A stretch of 64,000 nt of DNA, from the NCBI RefSeq assembly GCF_003112575.1, contig NZ_BEWC01000002.1, positions 930,001 to 994,000 on the forward strand, in the 5' to 3' direction. Below the pieces are notes generated by a model that did no database searches, was not told the DNA's origin, and worked only from the letters and a program-made list of their open reading frames with translations. Shown here in pieces: positions 52,675 to 61,014 of this stretch. This DNA is from Streptomyces ardesiacus. Lineage in GTDB: Bacteria; Actinomycetota; Actinomycetes; Streptomycetales; Streptomycetaceae. Within the stretch, counting starts at the first letter, position 1. The number at the start of each line of letters is the position of its first letter. The position numbers and the translations under genes were made by a program.

Positions 52675-53565
52675 TCACCCCTTGACCGCCCCGCCCAGCG
52701 CGAACCCGCCGCCCAGCCGCCGGGAGATCAGCACGTACAGCAGCACGACCGGCGTGGAGTACACGATCGAGAACGCCGCGAGCTGCCCGTACGCCACCAT
52801 GCCCCGGTTGCCGAAGAAGTCGTTGATGCTGACCGAGGCGGGCATCTGGTCCGGGGAGAGCAGCAGCATGAAGGGGACGAAGAAGTTCCCCCACATCATC
52901 ACGAACGAGAAGACGGTCACCACCGCCACGCCCGGTCCCATCAGCGGCAGCACGATCCGCAGCAGCGACTGGAAGGACGACGCCCCGTCCGTCCACGCCG
53001 CCTCCTCCAGTTCCTTCGGCACCCCGTCCATGAAGTTCTTCATCAGCCAGATCGCGAAGGGCAGTTGCGAGGCGGCGAAGAAGAAGATCGTCCCCTGCAC
53101 GGTGTCGATCAGGTTCACCCGCACGAACAGCGCGTAGACCGGCACCATGATCGCCGTGATCGGCAGGCTGGTCGCGAAGAGGACGGTGAGCAGGAACGGC
53201 CGGTTCAGCCGCGACCGGAAGCGGGAGAGCGGGTACGCCGCGAGCGCCGCGCACACCACCGTCAGCAGCGTCGCCCCGCCGCACAGGACCAGGCTGTTGA
53301 GCAGCGGGGTGAAGGTGATCTCCGGGGTGAGGACGGCGTCGAAGTTCTCCAGCGTCACCCCGTCGGGGACCTTGACCCTGAGGCTCGCGTGCGGGTCGAG
53401 GGCGGACAGCACCACCCAGGCCAACGGCAGCACGAAGGCCGCGGCCACCACCAGCAGCCCGGCGTCGGCGGCCGTACGGCGCCGGTTGCGCCGGGAGGCG
53501 GGGGCCGTACGGCGCGAGGTTCCGGGCCTTCGAGAAGCCGGGCGAGGCACGACCGTGTCCGTCAT
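52675..53565 (-). CDS. Sugar ABC transporter permease, MalG type
   Basis: 296-residue inner-membrane permease with a long basic start (about 1-33) and six hydrophobic segments. The EAA loop EAAWTDGASSFQSLLRIVLP docks the ATPase. It begins one base after the stop of the partner permease gene, last in the operon SBP-permease-permease. No ATPase gene is present; in Streptomyces the shared ATPase MsiK energises such importers. The substrate is unknown, presumably an oligosaccharide. Confidence 0.93.
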   Translation of the reverse strand: MTDTVVPRPASRRPGTSRRTAPASRRNRRRTAADAGLLVVAAAFVLPLAWVVLSALDPHASLRVKVPDGVTLENFDAVLTPEITFTPLLNSLVLCGGATLLTVVCAALAAYPLSRFRSRLNRPFLLTVLFATSLPITAIMVPVYALFVRVNLIDTVQGTIFFFAASQLPFAIWLMKNFMDGVPKELEEAAWTDGASSFQSLLRIVLPLMGPGVAVVTVFSFVMMWGNFFVPFMLLLSPDQMPASVSINDFFGNRGMVAYGQLAAFSIVYSTPVVLLYVLISRRLGGGFALGGAVKG

Positions 53566-53566
53566 C

Positions 53567-54508
53567 TCAGACCTCCGTCCGCAGCAGCCGCAGGTACACG
53601 ACCGAGAACAGCGAGCCGATGAGCAACAGCAGCAGCGCGACCGCCGTGCCGTACCCGATCAGGCTGTTCTGGAAGGCCTGCTCGTACATGAACAGCGGCA
53701 GCGTCTGGCTCCTGCCGCTCGGCCCGCCGCGCGTCATCACCCAGATCAGCCCGAAGACCGACAGCGTCTGCAGCGTGTTGAGCATGAGGTTGGTACCGAT
53801 GGAGCGCCGGATCATCGGCAGCGTGATGTGCCACATCCGGCGCCAGCCGCTCGCGCCGTCCACCTCGGCGGCCTCGGTGATCTCCTTGGGGATCTCGTTC
53901 AGCGCGGCGGAGTACACCAGCATCGAGAACGCCGTGCCCCGCCACACGTTGGCGAAGGACACCGCCAGGATCGGCAGCGTGAACAGCCAGTCCTGCGAGG
54001 GCAGATGGAGCCAGTCCAGGATCGCGTTGAGGGTGCCCTCCCGCCGGAAGAAGGCGTAGAGCAGGAAGCCCGCCACCACCTCCGGCAGCACCCAGGCCGT
54101 GACAACGATGCCACCGGTGAGCGTGCGGACCGGCTTCGACGCCCGCTGCATCAGCGAGGCCAGCGCCAGCCCCAGCGTGTTCTGCCCGATCAGCGAGGAC
54201 AGCACGGTGAACACCAGGGTCAGCCATACGGCGTTGAGGAACGCCTCGTCGCGGAAGGCGCGGGTGAAGTTGTCGAAGCCGACGAAGGACTCCTGGGACT
54301 GCCCGGTGAGCCGGAGGTCGGTGAAGGCGATGACGACGCAGTAGACGATCGGGCCGGCGAGGAAGAGCAGCAGGAGGACGACGGCGGGGGAGAGGGGCAG
54401 GGCACGCAGGAGCGACCGGCGCACGGTGCCGGTCCGCCCGCCGGAGGCCGCGGCCGCGGGCACCTTGCGCACCTCCGGCCCGGCGTGCCCCGGCGCGGTC
54501 GCCGTCAC
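53567..54508 (-). CDS. Sugar ABC transporter permease, MalF type
   Basis: 313-residue permease with six hydrophobic segments and the EAA loop EAAEVDGASGWRRMWHITLP. The GTG start at 54508 overlaps the stop of the substrate-binding protein gene (GTGA), so expression is coupled. The first 30 residues are Ala/Gly-rich. Forms the heterodimeric channel with the MalG-type protein encoded next. Confidence 0.93.
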   Translation of the reverse strand: MTATAPGHAGPEVRKVPAAAASGGRTGTVRRSLLRALPLSPAVVLLLLFLAGPIVYCVVIAFTDLRLTGQSQESFVGFDNFTRAFRDEAFLNAVWLTLVFTVLSSLIGQNTLGLALASLMQRASKPVRTLTGGIVVTAWVLPEVVAGFLLYAFFRREGTLNAILDWLHLPSQDWLFTLPILAVSFANVWRGTAFSMLVYSAALNEIPKEITEAAEVDGASGWRRMWHITLPMIRRSIGTNLMLNTLQTLSVFGLIWVMTRGGPSGRSQTLPLFMYEQAFQNSLIGYGTAVALLLLLIGSLFSVVYLRLLRTEV

Positions 54509-55875
54509 CTGCTCACCACCTTGCCGTCGGTGGCCTCCTTCAGCGCCTCGTCGTAGCCGCGCGCCGCCTCCTCGACCGACTTGTCGCCGGTCGTCACGCC
54601 CTCCATCGCCTCCTGGACGGCGACGGACACCTGCGGGTACGCCGGGTAGGCGGGCCGGTAGTGGGTGTCGGCGACGAGGTCGGTGAAGAACTTGATGCCG
54701 GGCTGGGCCGCGACGTAGGCGGGGTCCTCCGCGACGTCCTCGCGGACCGCGATGCCGGAGTTGGCGATGTACCACTTCTGGGCGTTGGCCTTGGTCTGCA
54801 TCGTCTTGACGAACTCGAAGGCGAGATCGGGGTTGCCCGCCTTGGCCGGGATCGCCCAGGTCCACCCGCCGGACATGCTCACGCGTCCCGGTGCCTGCCC
54901 GGTCTGCGTCGGCATGGCCGCGAGCCCCAGCTCCTTCGACCACTCGGGCCACTCGTGCCCGCTGCCCTCCAGCCAGTCCTGCGGCAGCCAGGAGCCGTCG
55001 AGTGCGATCCCGAGCCTGCCCTGCGGCAGCAGCTCACCGCGGATCTTCGTGGAGAAGTTGGGGTCGAGGGCGTCGGAGACCTCCGGCCCGAGCTTCTCCT
55101 TGTACACCGTCTCGACGAAACCGAGGGCGTCCTTGAACCCCTGCCCCGCCGTGACCCACTTCTTGCTGCCCTTGTCGTACAGCGGATCGGCGCCACCGTC
55201 CCCCGTGCCGTACAGCAGCATCTCGAAGCCCTGCATGGTGGCCGCCTCGCCGGCGGGCTTGCCGGTGTAGACGTTGATCGGCGTGACGCCGGGGACCTTC
55301 TCCTTGATGGCGCGGGCGGCGTCGAGGACCTCGTCCCAGGTCTTCGGCTGCCAGTCGGCGGGCAGCCCGGCCTTGGCGAACACGTCCTTGCTGAACCAGA
55401 GCCCACGGGTGTCGGTCCCGTCCGGCACGCCGTACGTCTTCCCGTCCTCGCCCCTGGCCGCCGCCTTCGCCGTGTCGATGAACCGGTCCCAGTCCTTCCA
55501 CTCGGCGAGGTAGTCGTCGAGCGGCTTCAAGTACCCGCTGGTGATGTCGGAGTTGATGAGGAACGTGTCCTCGTAGACCAGGTCGGGCGCGGTCTTGGGG
55601 GAGCGGAGCATCTGCTGGAGCTTGGTGTAGTACTCCGAGTCCGGCGCCTTGATCGGCACCAGCTCGACCTTCTTCCCCGGGTTGGCCTTCTCGAACTGCT
55701 TCTTGATGTCGCCGAGGTAGGTGTCCATCACCTTGACGGAGTTGTCCGTCGACTGCTTGAAGGAGACCTTCACCGTGTCCGCGTCGCCGCCGGAACCGCT
55801 TCCGCAGGCGGCGAGCGAGGCGGAGGCGAGCGCGGTGAGAACGAACAGGGCGGTGAACCGGACGGTGGGGCGCAC
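54505..55875 (-). CDS. Extracellular sugar-binding lipoprotein
   Basis: About 456-residue family 1 solute-binding protein. The N-terminus FTALFVLTALASASLAAC is a lipoprotein signal with lipobox LAAC; the mature protein is anchored outside. Two-lobe fold with the typical YYTKLQQMLRSPKTAPDLVYEDTF split in the first lobe and MSGGWTWAIPAKAGNPDLAFEF in the second. GTG 55875 is preferred because AGGAGG lies eight bases upstream; the ATG two codons before is too near this site. It captures substrate for the two permeases downstream. Confidence 0.93.
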   Translation of the reverse strand: MRPTVRFTALFVLTALASASLAACGSGSGGDADTVKVSFKQSTDNSVKVMDTYLGDIKKQFEKANPGKKVELVPIKAPDSEYYTKLQQMLRSPKTAPDLVYEDTFLINSDITSGYLKPLDDYLAEWKDWDRFIDTAKAAARGEDGKTYGVPDGTDTRGLWFSKDVFAKAGLPADWQPKTWDEVLDAARAIKEKVPGVTPINVYTGKPAGEAATMQGFEMLLYGTGDGGADPLYDKGSKKWVTAGQGFKDALGFVETVYKEKLGPEVSDALDPNFSTKIRGELLPQGRLGIALDGSWLPQDWLEGSGHEWPEWSKELGLAAMPTQTGQAPGRVSMSGGWTWAIPAKAGNPDLAFEFVKTMQTKANAQKWYIANSGIAVREDVAEDPAYVAAQPGIKFFTDLVADTHYRPAYPAYPQVSVAVQEAMEGVTTGDKSVEEAARGYDEALKEATDGKVVSR

Positions 55876-56093
55876 GGGCATGACCTCCTGGGGGCGCACG
55901 ACACTGTGGCCTGGACGGCTGCCCGGCGAACGTAAGAGGGGCGGTCTGGTCAGGTCAATGCGTGTGCGCCGGATTACCCCCGGAGGAGGCGGTCGGCCTT
56001 GCCGTCCTTGGGCGTTGCCTTACGCAGGCCGCCGAAGCCCACGCGCGGGCGGACTCGCCCAGGGAGCCGAGCAGGCCCGCAGGGCGGCCCGGC

Positions 56094-56783
56094 TCACCGC
56101 CCCCGCACCCACCGGTAGACCAACTCGGGCCGCCCCACCTGCCCGTACTGCGGGCTCCGGACCGCGCGCCCCGCGTTCACCAGGTGCTCCAGGTAACGGC
56201 GGGCCGTGATGCGGGAGATGCCCACCGCCTCCGCGACCCCGGCCGCCGTGAGGCCCTCGTCCGAGCCGCGCAGGGTGCCCGTGACGCGTTCCAGGGTCGG
56301 GCCGCTCAGGCCCTTCGGCAGGGCCGCCGGGGTCGGGGCGCGCAGGGTGGCGAGGGCGCGGTCGACCTCGTCCTGGCCGCTGGCCTCCCCGGCAGCGCCC
56401 CGGAACTCCGCGTAGCGCACCAGGCGGTCGCGCAGGGTGGCGAAGGTGAAGGGCTTCAGCACGTACTGGACGACGCCCAGCGACACGCCCTCCCGTACGA
56501 CCGTCAGGTCCCTGGCCGACGTCACCGCTATCACGTCGGTGTGGTGTCCCGCCGCGCGCAGCGAGCGGGCCAACTGGAGGCCGTGCACGTCCGGCAGGTG
56601 CAGGTCGAGCAGGAGCAGGTCCACCGGCGTGCGGTCCAGCAGCCGCCGGGCCTCCGCGCCGGTGTGGGCCTTGCCCACCGCGACGAACCCCGGCACCCGG
56701 CCGACGTACATCACGTGCGCGTCGGCGGCGACCGGGTCGTCCTCGACGACCAGGACCCGGATGGGCTGCTCGGCGGTGTTCAT
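56094..56783 (-). CDS. CitB/DcuR-type response regulator
   Basis: 229-residue regulator. Receiver domain with E15/D16 in VVEDDP, phospho-acceptor D60 in LLLLDLHLP and K in VLKPFTF, then a C-terminal HTH with LTAAGVAEAVGISRITARRYLEHL. This class controls C4-dicarboxylate or citrate transport. Its ATG overlaps the kinase stop (ATGA at 56780-56783). The divergent neighbour dctA is the probable target. Confidence 0.94.
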   Translation of the reverse strand: MNTAEQPIRVLVVEDDPVAADAHVMYVGRVPGFVAVGKAHTGAEARRLLDRTPVDLLLLDLHLPDVHGLQLARSLRAAGHHTDVIAVTSARDLTVVREGVSLGVVQYVLKPFTFATLRDRLVRYAEFRGAAGEASGQDEVDRALATLRAPTPAALPKGLSGPTLERVTGTLRGSDEGLTAAGVAEAVGISRITARRYLEHLVNAGRAVRSPQYGQVGRPELVYRWVRGR

Positions 56784-58459
56784 ACGGTGCCCCCGGCTCC
56801 CGGTCTGCCGCCCGCCACCGCCGTCGGGGCGGACCCGTCGTCCCCGGGGCCGCCCAGCGGCAGCCGGGCCTCGAAGCGGGCGCCGCCGCCGTCCGCCTCC
56901 GTCACGTTCAGGGTGCCGTCGTGGCGCCGTACCGCCTGTCGGACCAGGGCGAGCCCCAGGCCGCGTCCGCCCTCGCGGGCCGGCTTGGTCGAGTAGCCCC
57001 GCTGGAAGACCAGGTCGGCATGGGCGGGGTCGACCCCGGCGCCGGTGTCCGACACGCACAGCACCAGCTCCGAGCCGCCGGTGCCGGCCGTCTCCGTGTA
57101 CGCCGCCACCGTGACCCGCGACGGCACCGCGCCCTGCGCCGCGTCCACCGCGTTGTCGACCAGGTTGCCCAGGATCGTCACCAGGTCCCGGGAGGGCAGC
57201 GACGGCGGCAGCAGCCCGTCGTCCAGTCGGCTGTCCTGCGACACCACCAGCTCCACCCCTCGTTCGTTGGCCTGCGCCGTCTTGCCCAGCAGCAGCGCCG
57301 CCAGCACCGGCTCGCTCACCGCCGCCACCACCTGGTCGGTCAGCGCCTGCGCCAGTTCCAGCTCCGCCGTCGCGAACTCCACGGCCTCCTCCGCCCGCCC
57401 CAGTTCGATCAGCGAGACGACCGTGTGCAGCCGGTTGGCCGCCTCGTGCGCCTGCGAGCGCAGCGCCTGCGTGAAGCCGCGCTCCGAATCCAGCTCGCCC
57501 GTCAGCGACTGCAGCTCCGTCACGTCCCGCAGCGTCACCACCGTGCCCCGGCGCTCACCGCCGGAGACCGGCGAGGTGTTCACCACCAGCACCCGGTCCG
57601 CCGCCAGGTGCACCTCGTCCACCCGCGGCTCCGACGCCAGCAGCGCCCCCGTCAGCCGCGACGGCAGCCCGAGCTCCGCCACCGAGGCCCCCACCACGTC
57701 ACCGCGCACGCCGAGCAGCTCCCGTCCGCCGTCGTTGATCAGCGCGACGCGGTACTGCCCGTCCAGCATCAGCAGCCCCTCCCGCACCGCGTGCAGCGCC
57801 GCCTGATGGTAGTCGTGCATGCGGCTGAGCTGCTCCGCGTTCATGCCGTGCGTGTGCCGGCGCAACCGCGCGTTGATCACGTACGTACCGACCGCGCCGA
57901 GCAGCAGCGCCCCGGCCGCCACCCCCGACAGGGCCGTGAGCTGCTCCTGCGCCCGCTTGCTGATCTCCTCCACCTTGATCCCGGCACTGACCAGGCCGAC
58001 GATCCGGCCGTCGTCCACGATCGGGGTGACCGCCCGTACCGAGGGGCCGAGCGTGCCCGAGTACGTCTCGGTGAAGGTGCCGCCCCGCTGCGCGCGCTCG
58101 ATGTGGCCCCGGAAGGCGTGGCCGATTTCCTTCGGCTCGGGGTGGGTCCAGCGGATGCCCCGCGGATTCATGATCGTCACGAAGTCCACGTCCGTGTCCT
58201 GCATGACCCGCACCGCGTACGGCTGGAGGCGGGCCGTGGGGTCCGGCGTGCGGATCGCCTCCGCCACGGACGGCGAGTCCGCGATCGCCAGCGCCACCGC
58301 CCTGGCCTGGCGTCCGGCGGCGTCCTGGGCCTGGCCCCGGTCGCTGAGGTAGGTGAACAGCGCGTACCCGACCACGACGACCGCTATCAGGACGGCCTGC
58401 ATGGCGAAGAGCTGCCCGGCCAGACTGCGGGGCCGGAGTCTCGGGACGCGGAGATGCAT
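56780..58459 (-). CDS. CitA/DcuS-type sensor histidine kinase
   Basis: 559-residue membrane kinase: TM1 (about 18-40), an extracellular Cache domain (about 42-172) with VDFVTIMNPRGIRWTHP and EIGHAFRG, the segment that binds citrate or C4-dicarboxylates in CitA/DcuS; TM2 (about 177-196); a cytoplasmic PAS domain (about 215-320); phospho-acceptor H338 in SQAHEAANRLHTVVSLIELG; and the HATPase domain with DNAVDAAQG and GRGLGLALVRQAVRRHDG. It senses an external carboxylate and signals to the coupled regulator. Divergent from dctA with a 153-bp gap. Confidence 0.94.
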   Translation of the reverse strand: MHLRVPRLRPRSLAGQLFAMQAVLIAVVVVGYALFTYLSDRGQAQDAAGRQARAVALAIADSPSVAEAIRTPDPTARLQPYAVRVMQDTDVDFVTIMNPRGIRWTHPEPKEIGHAFRGHIERAQRGGTFTETYSGTLGPSVRAVTPIVDDGRIVGLVSAGIKVEEISKRAQEQLTALSGVAAGALLLGAVGTYVINARLRRHTHGMNAEQLSRMHDYHQAALHAVREGLLMLDGQYRVALINDGGRELLGVRGDVVGASVAELGLPSRLTGALLASEPRVDEVHLAADRVLVVNTSPVSGGERRGTVVTLRDVTELQSLTGELDSERGFTQALRSQAHEAANRLHTVVSLIELGRAEEAVEFATAELELAQALTDQVVAAVSEPVLAALLLGKTAQANERGVELVVSQDSRLDDGLLPPSLPSRDLVTILGNLVDNAVDAAQGAVPSRVTVAAYTETAGTGGSELVLCVSDTGAGVDPAHADLVFQRGYSTKPAREGGRGLGLALVRQAVRRHDGTLNVTEADGGGARFEARLPLGGPGDDGSAPTAVAGGRPGAGGTV

Positions 58460-58612
58460 GCCGCCAGTCTCCCCCGTGGCTGGATTGTGAACTAAATGAA
58501 CGCAAGGGTGACGGCGCTCACATGCCGGGAGATAGTCACCCCGTCCCCGATCCAACCCCCGGACGTGAGCCGCACGCCGGTGATGCCGACGACGTCGTCA
58601 AGGAGGGCCGCC

Positions 58613-60007
58613 GTGACCAGCAACGCCGCTACGGCACCTGCCGCACCCAAAGCCAAGCGCGACCGCACGCACTATCTCTACATAGCCGTGATCATCGCGG
58701 TCGCCCTCGGTATCGCCGTCGGTCTGATCGCCCCGGACTTCGCCACCGAGCTGAAGCCGCTCGGCACCGGCTTCGTGAACCTGATCAAGATGATGATCTC
58801 GCCGATCATCTTCTGCACGATCGTCCTGGGCATCGGCTCCGTCCGCAAGGCCGCCAAGGTCGGCGCGGTCGGCGGCATCGCCCTCGTCTACTTCTTCGTG
58901 ATGTCGCTGGTGGCGCTCGCCATCGGCCTGATCGTCGGCAACATCCTCGACCCGGGCACGGGCCTCGCGGTCACGGACGCCGTCAAGGAGACCGGCCAGG
59001 CGCAGGTCGACGCGGAGGCCAAGGGCACCGTCGACTTCCTGATCGGCATCATCCCGACCACGATCGTCTCCGCGTTCACCGCGGGCGAGGTGCTCCAGAC
59101 CCTGCTCGTCGCCCTGCTCTGCGGCTTCGCCCTGCAGGCCATGGGCAGCGCCGGCCAGCCCGTCCTGCGCGGCATCGAGCACATCCAGCGGCTGGTCTTC
59201 CGCGTCCTGGCGATGATCATGTGGGCCGCCCCGGTCGGTGCCTTCGGCGCCATCGCCGCCGTCACCGGCTCGGCCGGTGTCGACGCCCTCAAGAGCCTGG
59301 CCGTGCTGATGCTGGGCTTCTACGTGACCTGCTTCCTCTTCCTCTTCCTGGTGCTGGGCGCCGTGCTGCGCCTCGTCTCCGGGATCAACGTCTTCTCGCT
59401 CTTCAAGTACCTGGGCCGCGAGTTCCTGCTGATCCTGTCCACCTCGTCCTCGGAGTCGGCGCTGCCCCGCCTCATCGCGAAGATGGAGCACCTGGGCGTC
59501 AGCAAGCCGGTGGTCGGCATCACCGTCCCGACCGGCTACTCGTTCAACCTCGACGGCACCATGATCTACATGACCATGGCCTCGCTGTTCATCTCCGACG
59601 CCATGGGTACGCCGATGTCGATCGGTGAGCAGATCCCGCTGCTGCTCTTCCTGCTGGTGGCCTCCAAGGGCGCCGCCGGCGTCTCCGGCGCCGGCCTGGC
59701 CACGCTGGCCGGCGGCCTCCAGTCGCACAAGCCCGCGCTGGTGGACGGCATCGGCCTGATCGTCGGCATCGACCGCTTCATGAGCGAGGCCCGCGCCCTG
59801 ACGAACTTCGGCGGCAACGCGGTGGCCACCGTCCTGATCGGCACCTGGACCAAGGAGATCGACAAGGAGCGGGTCAACGACGTCCTCGCCGGCCGGATCC
59901 CGTTCGACGAGAAGACCCTCCTGGACGACGCCCACGGCCCCGCCGACGGCGACGACACCCCGGACCTGCCCGAACAGGGCGGCGAGAAGGAGCTGACGCG
60001 GGCCTGA
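58613..60007 (+). CDS. dctA: C4-dicarboxylate:cation symporter DctA
   Basis: 464-residue DAACS-family importer of succinate, fumarate and malate. It has eight or more hydrophobic segments, two re-entrant loops, the Ser-rich motif STSSSESALPRLI and the downstream TVPTGYSFNLDGTMIYM and TNFGGNAVA signatures. The GTG start has AAGGAGG about six bases upstream; the longer frame starting at ATG 58496 has no family match. Its expression is probably controlled by the divergent CitA/DcuS-like system. Two hairpins end the transcript. Confidence 0.95.
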   Translation: MTSNAATAPAAPKAKRDRTHYLYIAVIIAVALGIAVGLIAPDFATELKPLGTGFVNLIKMMISPIIFCTIVLGIGSVRKAAKVGAVGGIALVYFFVMSLVALAIGLIVGNILDPGTGLAVTDAVKETGQAQVDAEAKGTVDFLIGIIPTTIVSAFTAGEVLQTLLVALLCGFALQAMGSAGQPVLRGIEHIQRLVFRVLAMIMWAAPVGAFGAIAAVTGSAGVDALKSLAVLMLGFYVTCFLFLFLVLGAVLRLVSGINVFSLFKYLGREFLLILSTSSSESALPRLIAKMEHLGVSKPVVGITVPTGYSFNLDGTMIYMTMASLFISDAMGTPMSIGEQIPLLLFLLVASKGAAGVSGAGLATLAGGLQSHKPALVDGIGLIVGIDRFMSEARALTNFGGNAVATVLIGTWTKEIDKERVNDVLAGRIPFDEKTLLDDAHGPADGDDTPDLPEQGGEKELTRA

Positions 60008-60030
60008 CGCCCGTACGGCGCCCCCACACG

Positions 60031-60071
60031 CCGGGCGGCTGAGGTGCTCCCCCCGTTGCTCAGCCGCCCGG
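60031..60071 (+). terminator. First hairpin after dctA
   Basis: A 13-bp perfect stem (60031-60043 with 60059-60071) and a 15-base loop. It forms a tandem terminator with the next hairpin. Confidence 0.65.
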
Positions 60072-60079
60072 TCCCTGCG

Positions 60080-60116
60080 AAGAAGCCCCGCGTCCTCCCC
60101 CGGCGCGGGGCTTCTT
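60080..60116 (+). terminator. Second hairpin after dctA
   Basis: A 13-bp perfect stem (60080-60092 with 60104-60116), 11-base loop, right arm ending CTTCTT. Its last two T overlap the -35 of the MerR promoter, so the terminator and next promoter are fused. Confidence 0.75.
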
Positions 60117-60145
60117 GCCCTGACGTCGGCGTCAAGGCCTACGTT
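60115..60145 (+). promoter_or_regulatory. MerR-type promoter with 19-bp spacer
   Basis: TTGCCC (60115-60120) and TACGTT (60140-60145) are 19 bp apart, the overlong spacing diagnostic of MerR-family promoters. The spacer holds the dyad TGACG-TCGG-CGTCA (60121-60134). The expected start of transcription is at or next to the ATG at 60153, so the mRNA is probably leaderless. Confidence 0.75.
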
Positions 60146-60152
60146 CGTCCCC

Positions 60153-60551
60153 ATGCGAATCGGCGAGCTGGCCGCACGGGCCGGGACCACCACGCGGACG
60201 CTGCGGTACTACGAGTCGCGGGGTCTGCTGCCCGCGCGGCGGGGCGACAACGGCTACCGCACCTACGACGAGGACGACCTGAGGCTGCTGCGGCAGATCA
60301 GGACCCTCCAGGACTTCGGATTCGACCTGGAGGAGACCCGCCCCTTCGTGGAGTGCCTGCGCGCCGGGCACCCCGAGGGCGACTCCTGCCCCGCGTCCCT
60401 GGTGGTCTACCGGCGCAAGCTGGCGGAGCTGGACACGCTGATCGAGCAGCTCACGTCGGTGCGCGCGCAGGTCGCCGCGCAGTTGGCGCGGGCCGAGGCG
60501 GCGGTTCCGGGGGGTCCGGAACCCAAGTGCGAACTGGGAGGGCACGCATGA
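60153..60551 (+). CDS. MerR family transcriptional regulator
   Basis: 132-residue MerR-family activator. Winged HTH at 1-70 (MRIGELAARAGTTTRTLRYY, with the wing NGYRTYDEDDL) and a long dimerisation helix (about 83-115). Cysteines C68, C79 and C126 could be ligand or redox sensors. No ribosome site is visible; transcription likely starts at the ATG. It overlaps the thioredoxin gene by ATGA, so regulator and thioredoxin are co-expressed, suggesting a response to oxidative or disulfide stress. Confidence 0.94.
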   Translation: MRIGELAARAGTTTRTLRYYESRGLLPARRGDNGYRTYDEDDLRLLRQIRTLQDFGFDLEETRPFVECLRAGHPEGDSCPASLVVYRRKLAELDTLIEQLTSVRAQVAAQLARAEAAVPGGPEPKCELGGHA

Positions 60552-60880
60552 CGACGATCGCCGGGGTGGCCGAGGTGACGGACGCGGACTTCGCCACGGA
60601 GGTGCTGGGCAGCGAGGTGCCCGTGCTGGTGCAGTTCACCGCCGAGTGGTGCGGGCCCTGCCGGCAGCTCGGGCCGGTGCTGAGGGACATCGCGGCCGAG
60701 GAGAGCGAGCGGCTGCGCGTGGTGCGGATCGACGTGGACCGCAATCCGGAGACGACGCTCGCCCACGGGGTGCTCGCGACGCCCACGCTCATGGTCTTCC
60801 GCGACGGTGAGCCGGTGCGGTCGATGGTGGGGGCCAAGCCCAAGAGGCGGCTCCTGGCGGAACTGGCCGAGGTGGTCTGA
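60548..60880 (+). CDS. Thioredoxin
   Basis: 110-residue cytoplasmic thioredoxin with the active site WCGPC (C35, C38), the cis-Pro in LATPTLMVF and the usual fold length. It is the second gene of the MerR operon (4-bp overlap). It differs from the thioredoxin-TPR protein at 41258. No thioredoxin reductase gene is near. Confidence 0.95.
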   Translation: MTTIAGVAEVTDADFATEVLGSEVPVLVQFTAEWCGPCRQLGPVLRDIAAEESERLRVVRIDVDRNPETTLAHGVLATPTLMVFRDGEPVRSMVGAKPKRRLLAELAEVV

Positions 60881-60912
60881 GCGCGTCCGACCGGCCGCGA
60901 CGCACCAAGGAA

Positions 60913-60944
60913 AAATCCCCCGAGCAATTGCGCTCGGGGGATTT
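60913..60944 (+). terminator. Intrinsic terminator after the thioredoxin gene
   Basis: A 13-bp perfect stem (60913-60925 with 60932-60944), 6-base loop, with AAAAA before and TTTCTTT at the end: a classical intrinsic terminator and one of the best in the window. Confidence 0.85.
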
Positions 60945-61014
60945 CTTTGCGTATATTCGATGATTCGTGACTTCAGATAAATGAGGTCGCGAAGAAGTTC
61001 AGTAGGCACAGTAT

